A stretch of 64,000 nucleotides of DNA from RDXT01 sp033762375. GTDB taxonomy: Bacteria; Bacteroidota; Bacteroidia; J057. The notes under the pieces were generated by a model. It worked only from the letters and a program-made list of their open reading frames with translations. It ran no database searches and had not been told where the DNA came from. Location of the stretch: positions 62,001 to 126,000 of the forward strand of contig JANRLQ010000102.1 of the NCBI GenBank assembly GCA_033762375.1, read 5' to 3'. Positions 7,601 to 17,274 of this stretch are shown here, piece after piece; positions within the stretch are counted from its first letter, which is position 1, and every line of letters starts with the position of its first letter. Both the position numbers and the translations under genes were made by a program.

Positions 7601-9397
7601 TCAGGCCAAAAATGACTGGGTATCCAGTTTTCTTGAAATCGCAAACGCCGCATTCACCAGTCCTACATGGCTGTACGCCTGTGGGAAATTACCCCACTGG
7701 GAGCCGTTGCTGGCGTCTACGTCTTCACTCAGGAGTCCGAGGTGGTTGCTGTAGCCGGAGATTTGCTCAAAAATCTCCATGGCCTCCGTCACCCGCCCGA
7801 TCCGGGCCAGGGTCTCCACATACCAAAACGCACAAATCAGGAAGGTAGTCTCCGGCTCCCCAAAATCATCGGCGTGTTTGTACCGGTAAAACAAGCCCTG
7901 CGGAGTTTTGAGCTCCTGCTCCATCACGGCCACATGGCGGCGGGCTTTTTCGCTCTGCGGATCGAGATAATCCATGGTCACCAGCTGGAGCATGCTCGCA
8001 TCCAGGTTGTCGGTGCCCATCGCCTGGGTGTAGACCCCCCGTTTGGGATCATAACAGGCCTCAATCTGCGCCGTGGACTCCCGCACCAGCCGCTCTGCCA
8101 GCCGGGTCATCTCGGGATTGTGGCAGTACCGCCCGATCTTGAGGGCTGCATTGGCGCCCGCCCAATGAAAGAGGAAGGTATAGGTGTGAAGCTGGGCTTT
8201 ATTCCGAAACTCCCACAGGCCCGCATCCGGCTCGTGCATGGTCGCCTCGATCCGGCGCAGGATGCGCATGATCAACGGGAGGAGTTCTTGTTTGTTGTTT
8301 TCCTCATGGGTGAGGCGTTTGTCCGTAAACAGGGGCAGGAGAGACACCAGCACCTGGCCATACACATCGTTTTGGATATGCTCAAACGCCTGATTGCCGA
8401 TCCTGACGGGTGTATTGTCCTGGTACCCGGCCAGGGGGATGATCCGCTCCGTCAGCTCTGCATCTCCGGTGATGGAGTACAGGGGCTGGAAGCGGTTGTT
8501 TTCTGGCAGCGAATGGGCAATGTTCTCGATATACTGGGCGTACTGCTCCAGTTCCGTGAAGTGTCCCAGGCTGTTGAGGGCCTTGAGGGTGTAGTGGGTA
8601 TCGCGGATCCAGCAGTAGCGGTAATCCCAGTTGCGGGTGCTGCCGGGTGCCTCCGGGAGACTGGTAGTCGTAGCGGCAATAATGGCACCAGTATCTTCAT
8701 ACTGGTGGAGCTTGAGGGCCAGGGCGGAGCGGATGACAGCCTCCTGCCTGAACTGCCCGATCGAAGTCCGCATGACCCATTGCCGCCAGTACTTTTTGGT
8801 TTTCTGATAAAAAGTTTCGAGGGTGGTCTCCAGCTCTGCCTCCAGGGGTACCCCCCAGGTCAGGGCCAGGTGCCGGGGCTGGCTCAGCACAAAACTTTTT
8901 TCTTCGGCGATAAAACTGAGGGGAATATTGGTGGTAAGCCGCACCTGCCGCTCCAGGCCCATGTACCGGATATGGCTGCTCCCAAACAACAATTCGGGCT
9001 CGGTAGCGCCATACTCACCCCGTGGACGGCACACGACCTTGATCCGGGGCGTGCCTGAGACCGGGATGATCCTGCGGGCCAGCATCAGCGGTTTGTAGTT
9101 GCGCTCATACTGATAAAACCGGGGGGCAAAATCCACCACCTTAAAGATACCGTCCGGGCAGGTAAACTCCGTCACCAGGAGATTGGTGTTTTCGATATAA
9201 TATTGGTGCGTGTCAAATCGCTCAGAGGCAGGTTTGATGGAAAATTCGCCGCCTTTTTGTTTGTCCAGGAGTCCGCCAAACAGAAAACTGCTGTCAAACC
9301 GGGGCCAGCAGAGCCAGCCGACATTGGCCTGGTTGTCTATCAGGGCAAGAAAGGAGCAGTTGCCTACAAGGCCGTATGGGTACGTATGTGGGGTCAT
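7601..9397 (-). CDS. Glycoside hydrolase family 15 (glucoamylase/trehalase-like)
   Basis: The 598-residue protein has the standard layout of cytoplasmic bacterial GH15 enzymes: an N-terminal beta-domain beginning YGLVGNCSFLALIDNQANVGWLCWPRFDSS, then an (alpha/alpha)6 barrel with NWDYRYCWIRDTHYTL and the C-terminal GLLSEDVD...GNFPQAYSHVGLVNAAF motif that carries the catalytic acid/base region. There is no signal peptide. Members cleave glucose from alpha-glucans or trehalose; the substrate cannot be told from sequence alone. It is the first gene of the pair with the LamG hydrolase, and a glycogen branching enzyme lies 8 kb away. Confidence 0.88.
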   Translation of the reverse strand: MTPHTYPYGLVGNCSFLALIDNQANVGWLCWPRFDSSFLFGGLLDKQKGGEFSIKPASERFDTHQYYIENTNLLVTEFTCPDGIFKVVDFAPRFYQYERNYKPLMLARRIIPVSGTPRIKVVCRPRGEYGATEPELLFGSSHIRYMGLERQVRLTTNIPLSFIAEEKSFVLSQPRHLALTWGVPLEAELETTLETFYQKTKKYWRQWVMRTSIGQFRQEAVIRSALALKLHQYEDTGAIIAATTTSLPEAPGSTRNWDYRYCWIRDTHYTLKALNSLGHFTELEQYAQYIENIAHSLPENNRFQPLYSITGDAELTERIIPLAGYQDNTPVRIGNQAFEHIQNDVYGQVLVSLLPLFTDKRLTHEENNKQELLPLIMRILRRIEATMHEPDAGLWEFRNKAQLHTYTFLFHWAGANAALKIGRYCHNPEMTRLAERLVRESTAQIEACYDPKRGVYTQAMGTDNLDASMLQLVTMDYLDPQSEKARRHVAVMEQELKTPQGLFYRYKHADDFGEPETTFLICAFWYVETLARIGRVTEAMEIFEQISGYSNHLGLLSEDVDASNGSQWGNFPQAYSHVGLVNAAFAISRKLDTQSFLA

Positions 9398-9557
9398 CTG
9401 ATACAGAATGTGCTAATAATCAGAACACAAGTAGTAAAAAGCCGTCGCAGTGCCGGAAAAAACGCACTCCCAGCTGGAGGCGGACCGGACAAATGCTCAG
9501 GCTTCCCGGCAAAATACAATTTCCTCCCGGCTCTGTGACTAAAAATCCAGAAAAATC

Positions 9558-10733
9558 TCACGGGAGGGGTTGGGGGGCTTGTATCTGTGCCGTCACCCAC
9601 TCCCGGGCAGCCTGGTCATCGGCGATAAGGTCTTCAAGGGACGGATGTGCCCGGTGGGGTACCGCTGCCAGCGCGGCCTCATTCAGATCTGCAATGTCTG
9701 TAAACCCAATAACTTCATCGAGAAACAGCCGGTTGGTGACTTCATTGGCGGCATTCAGGACGCAGGGTGCATTGCCACCGGCGCGGAGGGCCTGGAAAGC
9801 CAGGGCCAGGTTTTTGAATACCTGTGTATCAGGCTTCTGGAAGGTCAGGGTAGGGTAGGCAGCAAAATCAAACCGGGGGAATGGATTGGGCATTCGTGCA
9901 GGCCAGGTCAGGGCATACTGGATCGGCAGGCGCATATCCGGCAGGCCCATCTGTGCCTTGAGGCTGCCGTCCTGAAACTGCACCATCGAGTGAATGATAG
10001 ACTGCGGGTGTACGATTACCTCAATCTGTGTTTCATCCAACCCAAACAGCCATTTAGCCTCAATGACTTCCAGGCCTTTGTTCATCATGCTGGCGGAGTC
10101 TATGGTGATCTTGGCACCCATGTCCCAGTTGGGGTGTTTGAGGGCCTGGGCACGTGTCACCGTGCGTAGTTGATCAGCCGTATATCCTCTGAAGGGCCCA
10201 CCTGAAGCTGTGAGGACAATTTTTTCGATGGGATTACTTGCTTCGCCTGCCAGGCACTGGAAGATAGCCGAGTGCTCACTGTCCACCGGCAGGATCGGCA
10301 CCCCCTGCTCCCGGGCGCGTGCCATGACTATTTCACCTGCGACGACGAGGGTTTCTTTATTCGCCAGGGCAATAGGTTTGCCAGCCCCGATAGCTGCCAG
10401 GGTGGGGCGCAGGCCTGCAAAACCGACCAGGGCCGTCAGCACCAGGTCCACATCTGTCCGTACCACTACTGACTCCAGCGCCGCAGCACCTGCCAGCACC
10501 TCGATCCCTGTCCCGCTGAGGGCGTCCCGTACGGCAGGATATTGAGATGGGTCACCGATCACCACCGCCTGAGGCCGGTATTGCAGGGCTTGCCGGATCA
10601 GGAGGGGGGCATTGGCATGGGCGGTGAGTACCGCCGCCTGAAACTGGTCGGGCGCAAGTGCGATTACTTCCAGTGCCTGGGTACCGATGGAGCCGGTTGA
10701 GCCCAGGATCGCGATTCGTCTGAGTGGAGGCAT
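9558..10733 (-). CDS. dxr: 1-deoxy-D-xylulose 5-phosphate reductoisomerase
   Basis: This 391-residue enzyme converts DXP to 2-C-methylerythritol 4-phosphate with NADPH, the committed step of the non-mevalonate isoprenoid pathway. The NADPH-binding loop ILGSTGSIGTQALEVI is at the N-terminus. Also visible are LANKETLVVAGE, the metal/substrate motif VDSEHSAIFQCL, the flexible loop TASGGPFRGY, and HPNWDMGAKITIDSASMMNK. The ATG at 10733 starts eight residues before the GSTGSIG loop, as in the family; the 16-residue upstream extension is not needed. It is divergent from the TPR gene at 11043. Confidence 0.96.
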   Translation of the reverse strand: MPPLRRIAILGSTGSIGTQALEVIALAPDQFQAAVLTAHANAPLLIRQALQYRPQAVVIGDPSQYPAVRDALSGTGIEVLAGAAALESVVVRTDVDLVLTALVGFAGLRPTLAAIGAGKPIALANKETLVVAGEIVMARAREQGVPILPVDSEHSAIFQCLAGEASNPIEKIVLTASGGPFRGYTADQLRTVTRAQALKHPNWDMGAKITIDSASMMNKGLEVIEAKWLFGLDETQIEVIVHPQSIIHSMVQFQDGSLKAQMGLPDMRLPIQYALTWPARMPNPFPRFDFAAYPTLTFQKPDTQVFKNLALAFQALRAGGNAPCVLNAANEVTNRLFLDEVIGFTDIADLNEAALAAVPHRAHPSLEDLIADDQAAREWVTAQIQAPQPLP

Positions 10734-11042
10734 AGGGATAATATTCTCCCCCAAACTACGGACTCCATCCGCAAGTTTCAACCGAAACCTGGTAGCCCGA
10801 AAATTTTATCCGGTATTTCAGCAATTAATCGCTGTATCTTACGCTCCAAATCAGACTATTCACGCAAGGCGATTGGCGATATGCTAAGAATTGCGTTATT
10901 TAGGCTGTTACAGCCTGTCAGGTAGGTAAACACGCGATTTCTGGACCTCGTGAATAGTATTATTTCTGACAGGGTTTTATGTTGGCTCCTTCAGGCGAAT
11001 AAAAACATTATCAACCCAAAATTGTATCTACGCACTTTTTAT
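10734..11042. other. Intergenic region between divergent dxr and TPR gene
   Basis: About 310 bases without a gene. It must hold the promoters for both directions, but I could not place a convincing -33/-7 pair. The only structure seen is a small hairpin at 10902-10916 (AGGCTG-TTA-CAGCCT), which could be an operator. The stretch is more AT-rich than the flanking genes. Confidence 0.4.
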
Positions 11043-12038
11043 ATGAGCATCAACCTACTCTCCCGATCTGTGCCCTTGCTGGTCTGTTTCTGGCTCCTGG
11101 CCATAGGGACTGTCCTGGGGCAGCCACAGCCGCAGTCCCCGATGATTCAGTCGTTTCTGGCGGAGCGTGTATTTGAAGAAGGGAAAAAACTGTTTCAGGC
11201 GGGCTCTTATCAGGCAGCACTCGGCAAGTTCAACGAAGTCGCGACCCTCAACAGCAATCATCCCCAGGTATATGAGATGCGGGGGGAGTGTTATTACCAG
11301 CTCGGTGACTTCAACCGGGCCATTGATGACTATACCGTCGCAGCCCGCCAGCAACCCCGGAATGCCGAACTGCGCAATAGCATGGGGGTCGCCGCTGCTA
11401 ACCTCAAGTATTACGACGCAGCTGTTTCATACTTTTATGAAGCCCTGCAGATAGATCCCACTCACAAGGCAGCCCGTGACAACCTCGCCCTCGCTCAAAC
11501 CAAAGCCGGTAACAGCAATAACGGTGGCAACAGCAATGCCGGTGGCAATAACGGACGCCCGCCCAGAGAGGATCCCTGGGGTACGCCTGCACAGCCTACA
11601 CCGACTCCGCCCAAACAGCCTACAGGCAGGTCCACTGCCCGTGAGACGATCTACGGCAAGGACCAGATCCTCGTCGGCAACCGAAACGATAAGTTTCTCT
11701 CCATCGAGCAGGTGCGGGTGACCCCCCGCGAAACCCTCGTGACAATGGTGATCAAAAGTACTTCCTCCAAACCTTTTCCGGTACGTCTGGAACCCGCCAA
11801 CTCTGCCAATGCCCTCTACCTTACAGACCGGAATTTTCAGCGGAGTTATCGCCTGATCCGGATTCAGCAATTGGACGGATGGCCCCAAAAGCCGTATATG
11901 CTCCAGCCCGGGCAGGACAAGCTGTTTATTGCCGTCTTTGAGCGCATCGCTGATGATATTCAGGTGTTTCATCTCCTGGAGGGTAAATCAACCCTTGATG
12001 GTGCCTGGAATTTCTGGGATGTCGAACTCAAAGATTAA
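11043..12038 (+). CDS. Exported TPR protein with unnamed C-terminal domain (paralog A)
   Basis: 331 residues from the ATG at 11043, which gives the signal peptide MSINLLSRSVPLLVCFWLLAI. Three TPR units follow (FEEGKKLFQAGSYQAALGKF, YEMRGECYYQLGDFNRAIDDY, and a third ending ALQIDPTHKAARDNLALAQ). Next come a Gly/Asn then Pro-rich linker and a C-terminal domain of about 110 residues: SIEQVRVTPRETLVTMVIKS, RLEPANSANALYLTDR, GAWNFWDVELKD. The same domain ends the next gene. TPRs mediate protein-protein contacts; the C-terminal domain is unrecognised and predicted periplasmic. The gap to its paralog is 62 bases. Confidence 0.75.
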   Translation: MSINLLSRSVPLLVCFWLLAIGTVLGQPQPQSPMIQSFLAERVFEEGKKLFQAGSYQAALGKFNEVATLNSNHPQVYEMRGECYYQLGDFNRAIDDYTVAARQQPRNAELRNSMGVAAANLKYYDAAVSYFYEALQIDPTHKAARDNLALAQTKAGNSNNGGNSNAGGNNGRPPREDPWGTPAQPTPTPPKQPTGRSTARETIYGKDQILVGNRNDKFLSIEQVRVTPRETLVTMVIKSTSSKPFPVRLEPANSANALYLTDRNFQRSYRLIRIQQLDGWPQKPYMLQPGQDKLFIAVFERIADDIQVFHLLEGKSTLDGAWNFWDVELKD

Positions 12039-12100
12039 TCGTCCTCCTTCCGGGGGTTTTTATTTGTTGCACCATCAAACATACTCTTCATCTATCTGCC

Positions 12101-13243
12101 ATGAATAAAACTGCGTTCATCCTGTTCGTTCTTGTGCTTGTGACTGCCCGTTCTGTGGCCCAAAATCCACAGGACCTCATGCAGCGGGGCAAGCAGGCTT
12201 TCCAGCAGGCTCAGTTTGCCGAGGCGCTCCGGTACTTTAATGATGTCGCCAACCGGGCACCTGACTTTCCGGAGCTGTACGACTACCGGGGATATACCCT
12301 GTTTGTGTTAGGTGACTATGCCCGTGCCGAGGCGGATTATACCCGTGCGATTGAAGTGCGGCTGCTGCCCGGAGCCGCTGAGAGAAGTGCCGTTTACAAA
12401 GCCCAGAATATGACTGTCTATGAGCCGGGCGCCGGGCAGGGTACGTTTCATGATGTGGCTGTGCTCTACAACAGCCGGGGGGCTGCCCGATACCTCCAAA
12501 ACAAGGTGTCTGAGGCGATCTATGATTTTGACAATGCCCTGAAGTATGATCCCGGACTGGAGCTGGCCAAGATCAACCGCAAAAATGCCCAGACCGGGGG
12601 CAATGTATCATCTGACCCGGTTCCGGCTGACCCGGACTACACCAGTGGCACAGGCTACCGCCCGATTCCGTACGGAGGTGACCGCCCGGTAGACGCACTG
12701 AAGCCTGGAAATCCTCAGGCCGAGCGCACTGCCGCCGAAAATCTCCGCCTGACCCGTGCCGTGCTTATTGAGGACATGGCTACCCGTGGCGGCGGCTCTG
12801 CTCCCAAGTCCTGGACACCGCGTACGTATGCACCCCGCAAGGTAGGCGTCAAAGGCAAGGAGTACGAAAAACTGGAGTATGTCAGTGCTCAAAAATACAC
12901 GACCATTGAGCAGGTGCGGATCACCCCCTCTGCGACATTTGTGACCATCAAGGTCGTAAATCCGGAGCTCAAACCGTACAATGTCAGTGTGTCACCTGCC
13001 AGTGCTGCAGACGCCTATACCATCACGGACCGCAGTGGAGATCCGCGTAATACCCTCAAAATGAGAGGAGTACAAGGTGTCGCAACGTATCCCCGCACCA
13101 CCCTCCTGGAGCCCAATAAACCTCTGTACTTCACGCTGGAGTTCGCGAAGCTCCCGGATGACTTGTTTTTTATCAACCTGATAGAAGGCAACCGCCAGTC
13201 CGGCAGTGCCTGGAACTTCTACAACGTCAATCTCAGCAAATAA
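12101..13243 (+). CDS. Exported TPR protein with unnamed C-terminal domain (paralog B)
   Basis: 380 residues with signal peptide MNKTAFILFVLVLVTARSVA, TPR units (LMQRGKQAFQQAQFAEALRY, YDYRGYTLFVLGDYARAEAD, LYNSRGAARYLQNKVSEAIY) and a disordered linker rich in Pro, Gly and Asp. The C-terminal domain parallels the upstream gene: TIEQVRITPSATFVTIKVVN, SPASAADAYTITDRSGD, GSAWNFYNVNLSK. The pair arose by tandem duplication with divergence. A strong terminator follows, so the two probably form one transcription unit. No function can be assigned. Confidence 0.75.
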   Translation: MNKTAFILFVLVLVTARSVAQNPQDLMQRGKQAFQQAQFAEALRYFNDVANRAPDFPELYDYRGYTLFVLGDYARAEADYTRAIEVRLLPGAAERSAVYKAQNMTVYEPGAGQGTFHDVAVLYNSRGAARYLQNKVSEAIYDFDNALKYDPGLELAKINRKNAQTGGNVSSDPVPADPDYTSGTGYRPIPYGGDRPVDALKPGNPQAERTAAENLRLTRAVLIEDMATRGGGSAPKSWTPRTYAPRKVGVKGKEYEKLEYVSAQKYTTIEQVRITPSATFVTIKVVNPELKPYNVSVSPASAADAYTITDRSGDPRNTLKMRGVQGVATYPRTTLLEPNKPLYFTLEFAKLPDDLFFINLIEGNRQSGSAWNFYNVNLSK

Positions 13244-13262
13244 CAGCGCCCTGCGCCAGCCT

Positions 13263-13300
13263 GACCGGCTCCCGGAGACCTCCGGGAGCCGGTCGTTGTA
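13263..13300 (+). terminator. Strong hairpin after the TPR gene pair
   Basis: Perfect 14-bp stem GACCGGCTCCCGGA / TCCGGGAGCCGGTC with loop GACC, followed by GTTGTATT. The T-run is weak but the stem is very stable. Confidence 0.65.
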
Positions 13301-13402
13301 TTCACTGATCTTTATCATGCGCCCTGCGTATATAAGTCTGTGGCAAATGACGGCGTCTTCCGTACCTTTGCCGGTACTTATCCCTTTACAGGGTTATACA
13401 CG

Positions 13403-15520
13403 ATGAATACTCCTCAGACCGCTCAAATCGAGCTGAATATAAAAGGCATGACCTGCACCAACTGTGCCCTGGGGGTCAGCCGCTATCTGGAGCAGCAGGG
13501 ACTGACGCATGTTTCGGTTGACTTTAGCTCGGGCAGCGCCTTGTTTGCCCTTGACGACCGGCAGCGGCTCCCCCGGATCCTGAAGGGCATCCACCAGTTG
13601 GGGTACGAAGCGAGCCTGCCGGATGACGCGCTGGCCGATACAGGCTGGAGCAAGGTGGAAAAGTATTTTGCTTTTACCCTGGTTTTTACCATCCCGCTCC
13701 TGCTGCACATGGTATTGCCCTGGCATCTCCTGCACAATTCCTGGGTACAGCTAGCCCTTGCTACCCCGGTCTACCTGGTGGGAATGTACCACTTCGGGCG
13801 CAGCGGATGGGCCTCACTCCGCACAGGCGTGCCGAATATGGATGTGCTGGTGACCCTCGGGGCTACGGCGGCGTATGGGTACAGCCTCTATGGCACCCTG
13901 ACCCAGGCAGGTCCTGATTTTTTGTTTTATGAAACAGCGGCCAGCATCATCTCCCTCGTATTGCTGGGCAATGTCATGGAACACCGGGCCATACAACGCA
14001 CCACCAGCGCAGTCCGGGAGCTCACCCAGCTTCAGCCCCAGACGGCCCGGCTGGTCGTGCAGGAAAACGGACAAACCCTCTATCATGAGGTGCCGCTCAA
14101 GCAGGTACGGGCAGGTGACATACTAGCGGTCCGGCTGGGCGAGCGTATTCCGGTGGATGGGGTCGTAATAAGTGGTACCGGCGATACAGATGAATCCATG
14201 ATCACGGGCGAGTCACTGCCCAGGCTGCGTCAGGCGCAGGATCCGGTCACCGGTGGCACCCTGCTCATTTCGGGCCATCTTCAGGTACAAGCCACGGCGG
14301 TGGGGCAGGAGACCCTGCTGGCGCAGATCATCGGGCTGGTGCGCAAGGCACAAGCCGACAAGCCTGATATTCAGCAGTTGGCGGATAAGATCAGCGCGGT
14401 GTTTGTACCGACTGTTTTGGGCATCGCCCTGCTGACCTTGGGTATTTCCATCTGGGGGTTGGGCCTGCCTTTTTCGCAGGCGCTGATCCGCAGCATTGCT
14501 GTGCTGGTTATTGCCTGTCCCTGCGCGATGGGCCTGGCTACGCCTACTGCCGTAGTAGTGGGGATCGGGCGTGCCTCCCGGGCCGGTATCCTCGTCAAAG
14601 GGGGACGTACGCTGGAAGTCTTGGCAGGCGTGACCCATGTAGTATTTGACAAAACAGGCACCCTCACTACCGGACGGTTTCGCATAGCCGCCCTCCAGGT
14701 GTCTCCCGAGCTGCGCCTCCTGGTACAAACAGCCCTCCGGGGTCTGGAGCAACATACCACTCACCCGATAGCCCGCTCAGTGGTCGCCGCACTGGCAGAT
14801 ACAGAGCCGATGGCGTTCAGAGACATCTCAGAAATAAAAGGCCTGGGGATGCAGGGCACGGATGGGCAGGGCAATACCTGGCAGGTAGGGTCCTGGCGTC
14901 TGGCGCAGGGACTGACTACGGAGCGAGACCATACCTTGTTTGTGCTCCGCAACAACGAGCTGATTGCTACTGTGGACATGGAGGATGAGATCCGGCCCGG
15001 AGCGGCTGCGCTGGTGGCCTATCTGCGTGCTCAGGGGATTACGCCTGTACTCTTGAGCGGAGACCGGCAGGCCGTATGTACAGCGGTAGCAGATAAGCTG
15101 GGCATTACCTCCGTGTATGCAGAACAACTGCCCGGTGACAAACGCGAAGTTATCCGTTCGCTGGCTGCTGTCGGTACAGTGGCTATGGTCGGAGACGGGA
15201 TCAATGACGCACCGGCATTGGCGCAGGCGGCGGTCGGTATCTCAGTCGGTCAGGCGACAGATGTCGCCATGCAGGCCGCCCAGGTCGTATTGTTGCGGGA
15301 CGAGCTGGAGCTGATCGCGGAGCTGCACCGCATCAGCCGCCATACCGTACAGACTATACGCCAAAACCTGTTTTGGGCGTTTTTTTATAATGTAATGGCG
15401 ATCCCGCTTGCCGCAGCCGGCTGGCTCCGTCCGATCATCGGTACGGCCACGATGGCCCTGTCGGATGTCGTCGTTATCGGCAACTCTCTCCAGCTCCGTA
15501 TCAAAAAACTAACCCCCTAA
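13403..15520 (+). CDS. copA: Copper-translocating P1B-type ATPase
   Basis: 705 residues; the ATG at 13403 begins just before one N-terminal HMA domain with metal site C18-T-N-C21 (IKGMTCTNC). P-type landmarks are in order: TGES 268-271 (actuator), transmembrane CPC 372-374 (IACPCAMGLATPT), phosphorylated Asp 416 in DKTGT, an HP motif (THPIARS) in the nucleotide domain, and GDGINDAP 597-604. The CPC together with HMA points to Cu(I) export, though Ag(I) transport is also common in this class. A separate 74-residue HMA protein starts 17 bases downstream and probably delivers the metal. Confidence 0.93.
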   Translation: MNTPQTAQIELNIKGMTCTNCALGVSRYLEQQGLTHVSVDFSSGSALFALDDRQRLPRILKGIHQLGYEASLPDDALADTGWSKVEKYFAFTLVFTIPLLLHMVLPWHLLHNSWVQLALATPVYLVGMYHFGRSGWASLRTGVPNMDVLVTLGATAAYGYSLYGTLTQAGPDFLFYETAASIISLVLLGNVMEHRAIQRTTSAVRELTQLQPQTARLVVQENGQTLYHEVPLKQVRAGDILAVRLGERIPVDGVVISGTGDTDESMITGESLPRLRQAQDPVTGGTLLISGHLQVQATAVGQETLLAQIIGLVRKAQADKPDIQQLADKISAVFVPTVLGIALLTLGISIWGLGLPFSQALIRSIAVLVIACPCAMGLATPTAVVVGIGRASRAGILVKGGRTLEVLAGVTHVVFDKTGTLTTGRFRIAALQVSPELRLLVQTALRGLEQHTTHPIARSVVAALADTEPMAFRDISEIKGLGMQGTDGQGNTWQVGSWRLAQGLTTERDHTLFVLRNNELIATVDMEDEIRPGAAALVAYLRAQGITPVLLSGDRQAVCTAVADKLGITSVYAEQLPGDKREVIRSLAAVGTVAMVGDGINDAPALAQAAVGISVGQATDVAMQAAQVVLLRDELELIAELHRISRHTVQTIRQNLFWAFFYNVMAIPLAAAGWLRPIIGTATMALSDVVVIGNSLQLRIKKLTP

Positions 15521-15537
15521 TCTCTTACGTTACGCTG

Positions 15538-15762
15538 ATGGAATATACCTTCAAAACCAATATCAACTGTGGCGGCTGTGTCGCCAAAGTACAGCCGGTA
15601 CTCGATGCTGCCACGGGTATTGAGGCCTGGTCGGTTAATACCCAGACACATGACAAAGTCCTGACCATCAAAACAGAAGCCCTCACGCCAGCTGAGATCG
15701 TATCGCTGGTGCAGACTGTCGGATTCAGTGCCGAGCAGATGAAAAAAGGCTGGTTCCGCTGA
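15538..15762 (+). CDS. HMA-domain metallochaperone (CopZ-like)
   Basis: This 74-residue single heavy-metal-associated domain has beta-alpha-beta-beta-alpha-beta spacing. The metal-binding pair is C11-G-G-C14 (NINCGGCVAKVQ), and the C-terminal FSAEQMKKGWFR is typical of the Bacteroidota small HMA proteins. Position 17 bases after copA suggests co-transcription and metal hand-off to the ATPase. CGGC rather than GMxCxxC is a variant, so zinc binding cannot be excluded. Confidence 0.88.
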   Translation: MEYTFKTNINCGGCVAKVQPVLDAATGIEAWSVNTQTHDKVLTIKTEALTPAEIVSLVQTVGFSAEQMKKGWFR

Positions 15763-15785
15763 GATTTCCTGCGTGAGAACTCCGC

Positions 15786-17075
15786 TTACTGGCCATCAGG
15801 GTGTGCTGGCGGGATGAGTGCCCGCAGGCACGCCAGGATACGCGGGCCTGTCTGGGGACCTGTGGACATACTGGTGAGGTACGCGGCATGAGGTGCGGCC
15901 GGGTCTTCAAAATATACCGGTTTGAGAATATATCCCAGGGCATCCTGGCTGAGGCCCAGGATAAATTTGGGTCCATCGGTTTGCATCATTTTTTTTGTTT
16001 CCAGCCCAAAATAAGGTGCTGTCTCGCCGGGGTGCGTAGCAAATTGTGCGCTGCCGAGCGCAAACCATGCCACTTCGGTAGTCACAGAGTCTGTAAATGC
16101 CCGGCGAATCACGCCGGCGGCGGCAAGTTGTTGCCATGCCGGGTTCTCCAGGGGCAAGGTCAGGGGCATAGACCTGAACCTGATCGGAGTAGCAGGCATG
16201 GAGGTGGCATGTGCCAGAGACTGAAGGGCCTGGGTTGCCAATTCATGGCCTCTTGTTTCGGCTTTTTCCGGGGTAGTCTCTCCATCTGGCTCTACAGGCT
16301 GCACCCATCCGCCGATGGCACCCTGAAGAAACAGGTGTTCACCTCCGAGCTGACGTTTCATCTCGTGGCAATACGCGCCGACATAATCCGCTGACACCTC
16401 ACTGTACCGGGCATCCATGTACGTCGGGTGACAGGCAAAATTGGTCAGGGTCGCAATACTCTGTCCCTCAGGTGAGCGCAGGTGGATCAGCGTCAGGGAG
16501 CGATCCAGTTCCTCCTGGCAAATGTTTTGGACCCAACCTTCGCCCGCTGTGGCAGAAGCACTCCGCGCCTGTACGGGTACAGCAGCTGCTGCCGCACGGG
16601 TTATCTGGTCAACTGCCGTTTCGATCAGCCGCTCCATATACACACTGTCCACCCCGGACTGGGTGTAGTCCGCCCCCCAAATACCGACCACGTCCGGACC
16701 GGAGTGGGTATGGGTAGAACTCACGACAACCTGCGCCGCAGGCAATGCAAACCGGGTCACCCGTGCGCTCGCTCGCCGCTGGATCTGCTGTACCTCCGGA
16801 TACAACAACCCGATACAGTCCAGGGTAACAAGGGCTACTGCTGTCTGGCCGTCATACACCACCACGGCACGGGCATACAGGCTGTCCCGGATACCGGTAA
16901 AATGCCGGTTGGGTTTATCACCTGCAATAAAGGCTCCTGGCGGGGGATTGATCGTGGCGGAAGAGGCGCCTGCGATCAGGGCAGTATCGGTCGTAGCTGG
17001 TTGATCACAGCCTGCCAGGCTCCAGAGGATCAGGAGCAGCCAACTGCTCAGCCGGAAAGCGGTAGGGGTCTGCAT
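15786..17075 (-). CDS. Neutral/alkaline ceramidase N-terminal-domain lipoprotein
   Basis: 429 residues with a lipoprotein signal ending WSLAGC (C23), so it is membrane-anchored outside the cytoplasm. It carries the ceramidase-type zinc-dependent amidase core: AGASSATINPPPGAF, LDCIGL, the metal-binding SSTHTHSGPDVVG, NFACHPTYMD, and APYFGLE near the end. Neutral ceramidases are longer because of a C-terminal immunoglobulin-like domain, which is absent here; many bacterial relatives carry only this N-terminal domain and may hydrolyse other N-acyl lipids. The longer upstream frame (start at 17210) is rejected because it would bury the lipobox. It converges with the HMA gene, 23 bases between stops. 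Confidence 0.82.
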   Translation of the reverse strand: MQTPTAFRLSSWLLLILWSLAGCDQPATTDTALIAGASSATINPPPGAFIAGDKPNRHFTGIRDSLYARAVVVYDGQTAVALVTLDCIGLLYPEVQQIQRRASARVTRFALPAAQVVVSSTHTHSGPDVVGIWGADYTQSGVDSVYMERLIETAVDQITRAAAAAVPVQARSASATAGEGWVQNICQEELDRSLTLIHLRSPEGQSIATLTNFACHPTYMDARYSEVSADYVGAYCHEMKRQLGGEHLFLQGAIGGWVQPVEPDGETTPEKAETRGHELATQALQSLAHATSMPATPIRFRSMPLTLPLENPAWQQLAAAGVIRRAFTDSVTTEVAWFALGSAQFATHPGETAPYFGLETKKMMQTDGPKFILGLSQDALGYILKPVYFEDPAAPHAAYLTSMSTGPQTGPRILACLRALIPPAHPDGQ

Positions 17076-17274
17076 ATCGGTACGAGACGGGTTGGGGGGG
17101 AGGTATGGGTAATGGTTTGGGAACGCTAACCCCAAGATACCAAAATGTATGAATAAAAATAGGGCCAGGGAGAGGGACGGACCCAGACCTGTCTCTGCAC
17201 CTGTCTCCAAAACTTTCTTGCGGCCTTTCCGGGTTTATGCTTTATTTGTGGTGAGCATACCTAATCCTCACCCC

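Noticed and set aside
7667..9058. 463-codon ORF on the plus strand
   Set aside because: It is antisense to the GH15 gene, whose motifs are unambiguous; GC-rich genes often leave long open antisense frames.
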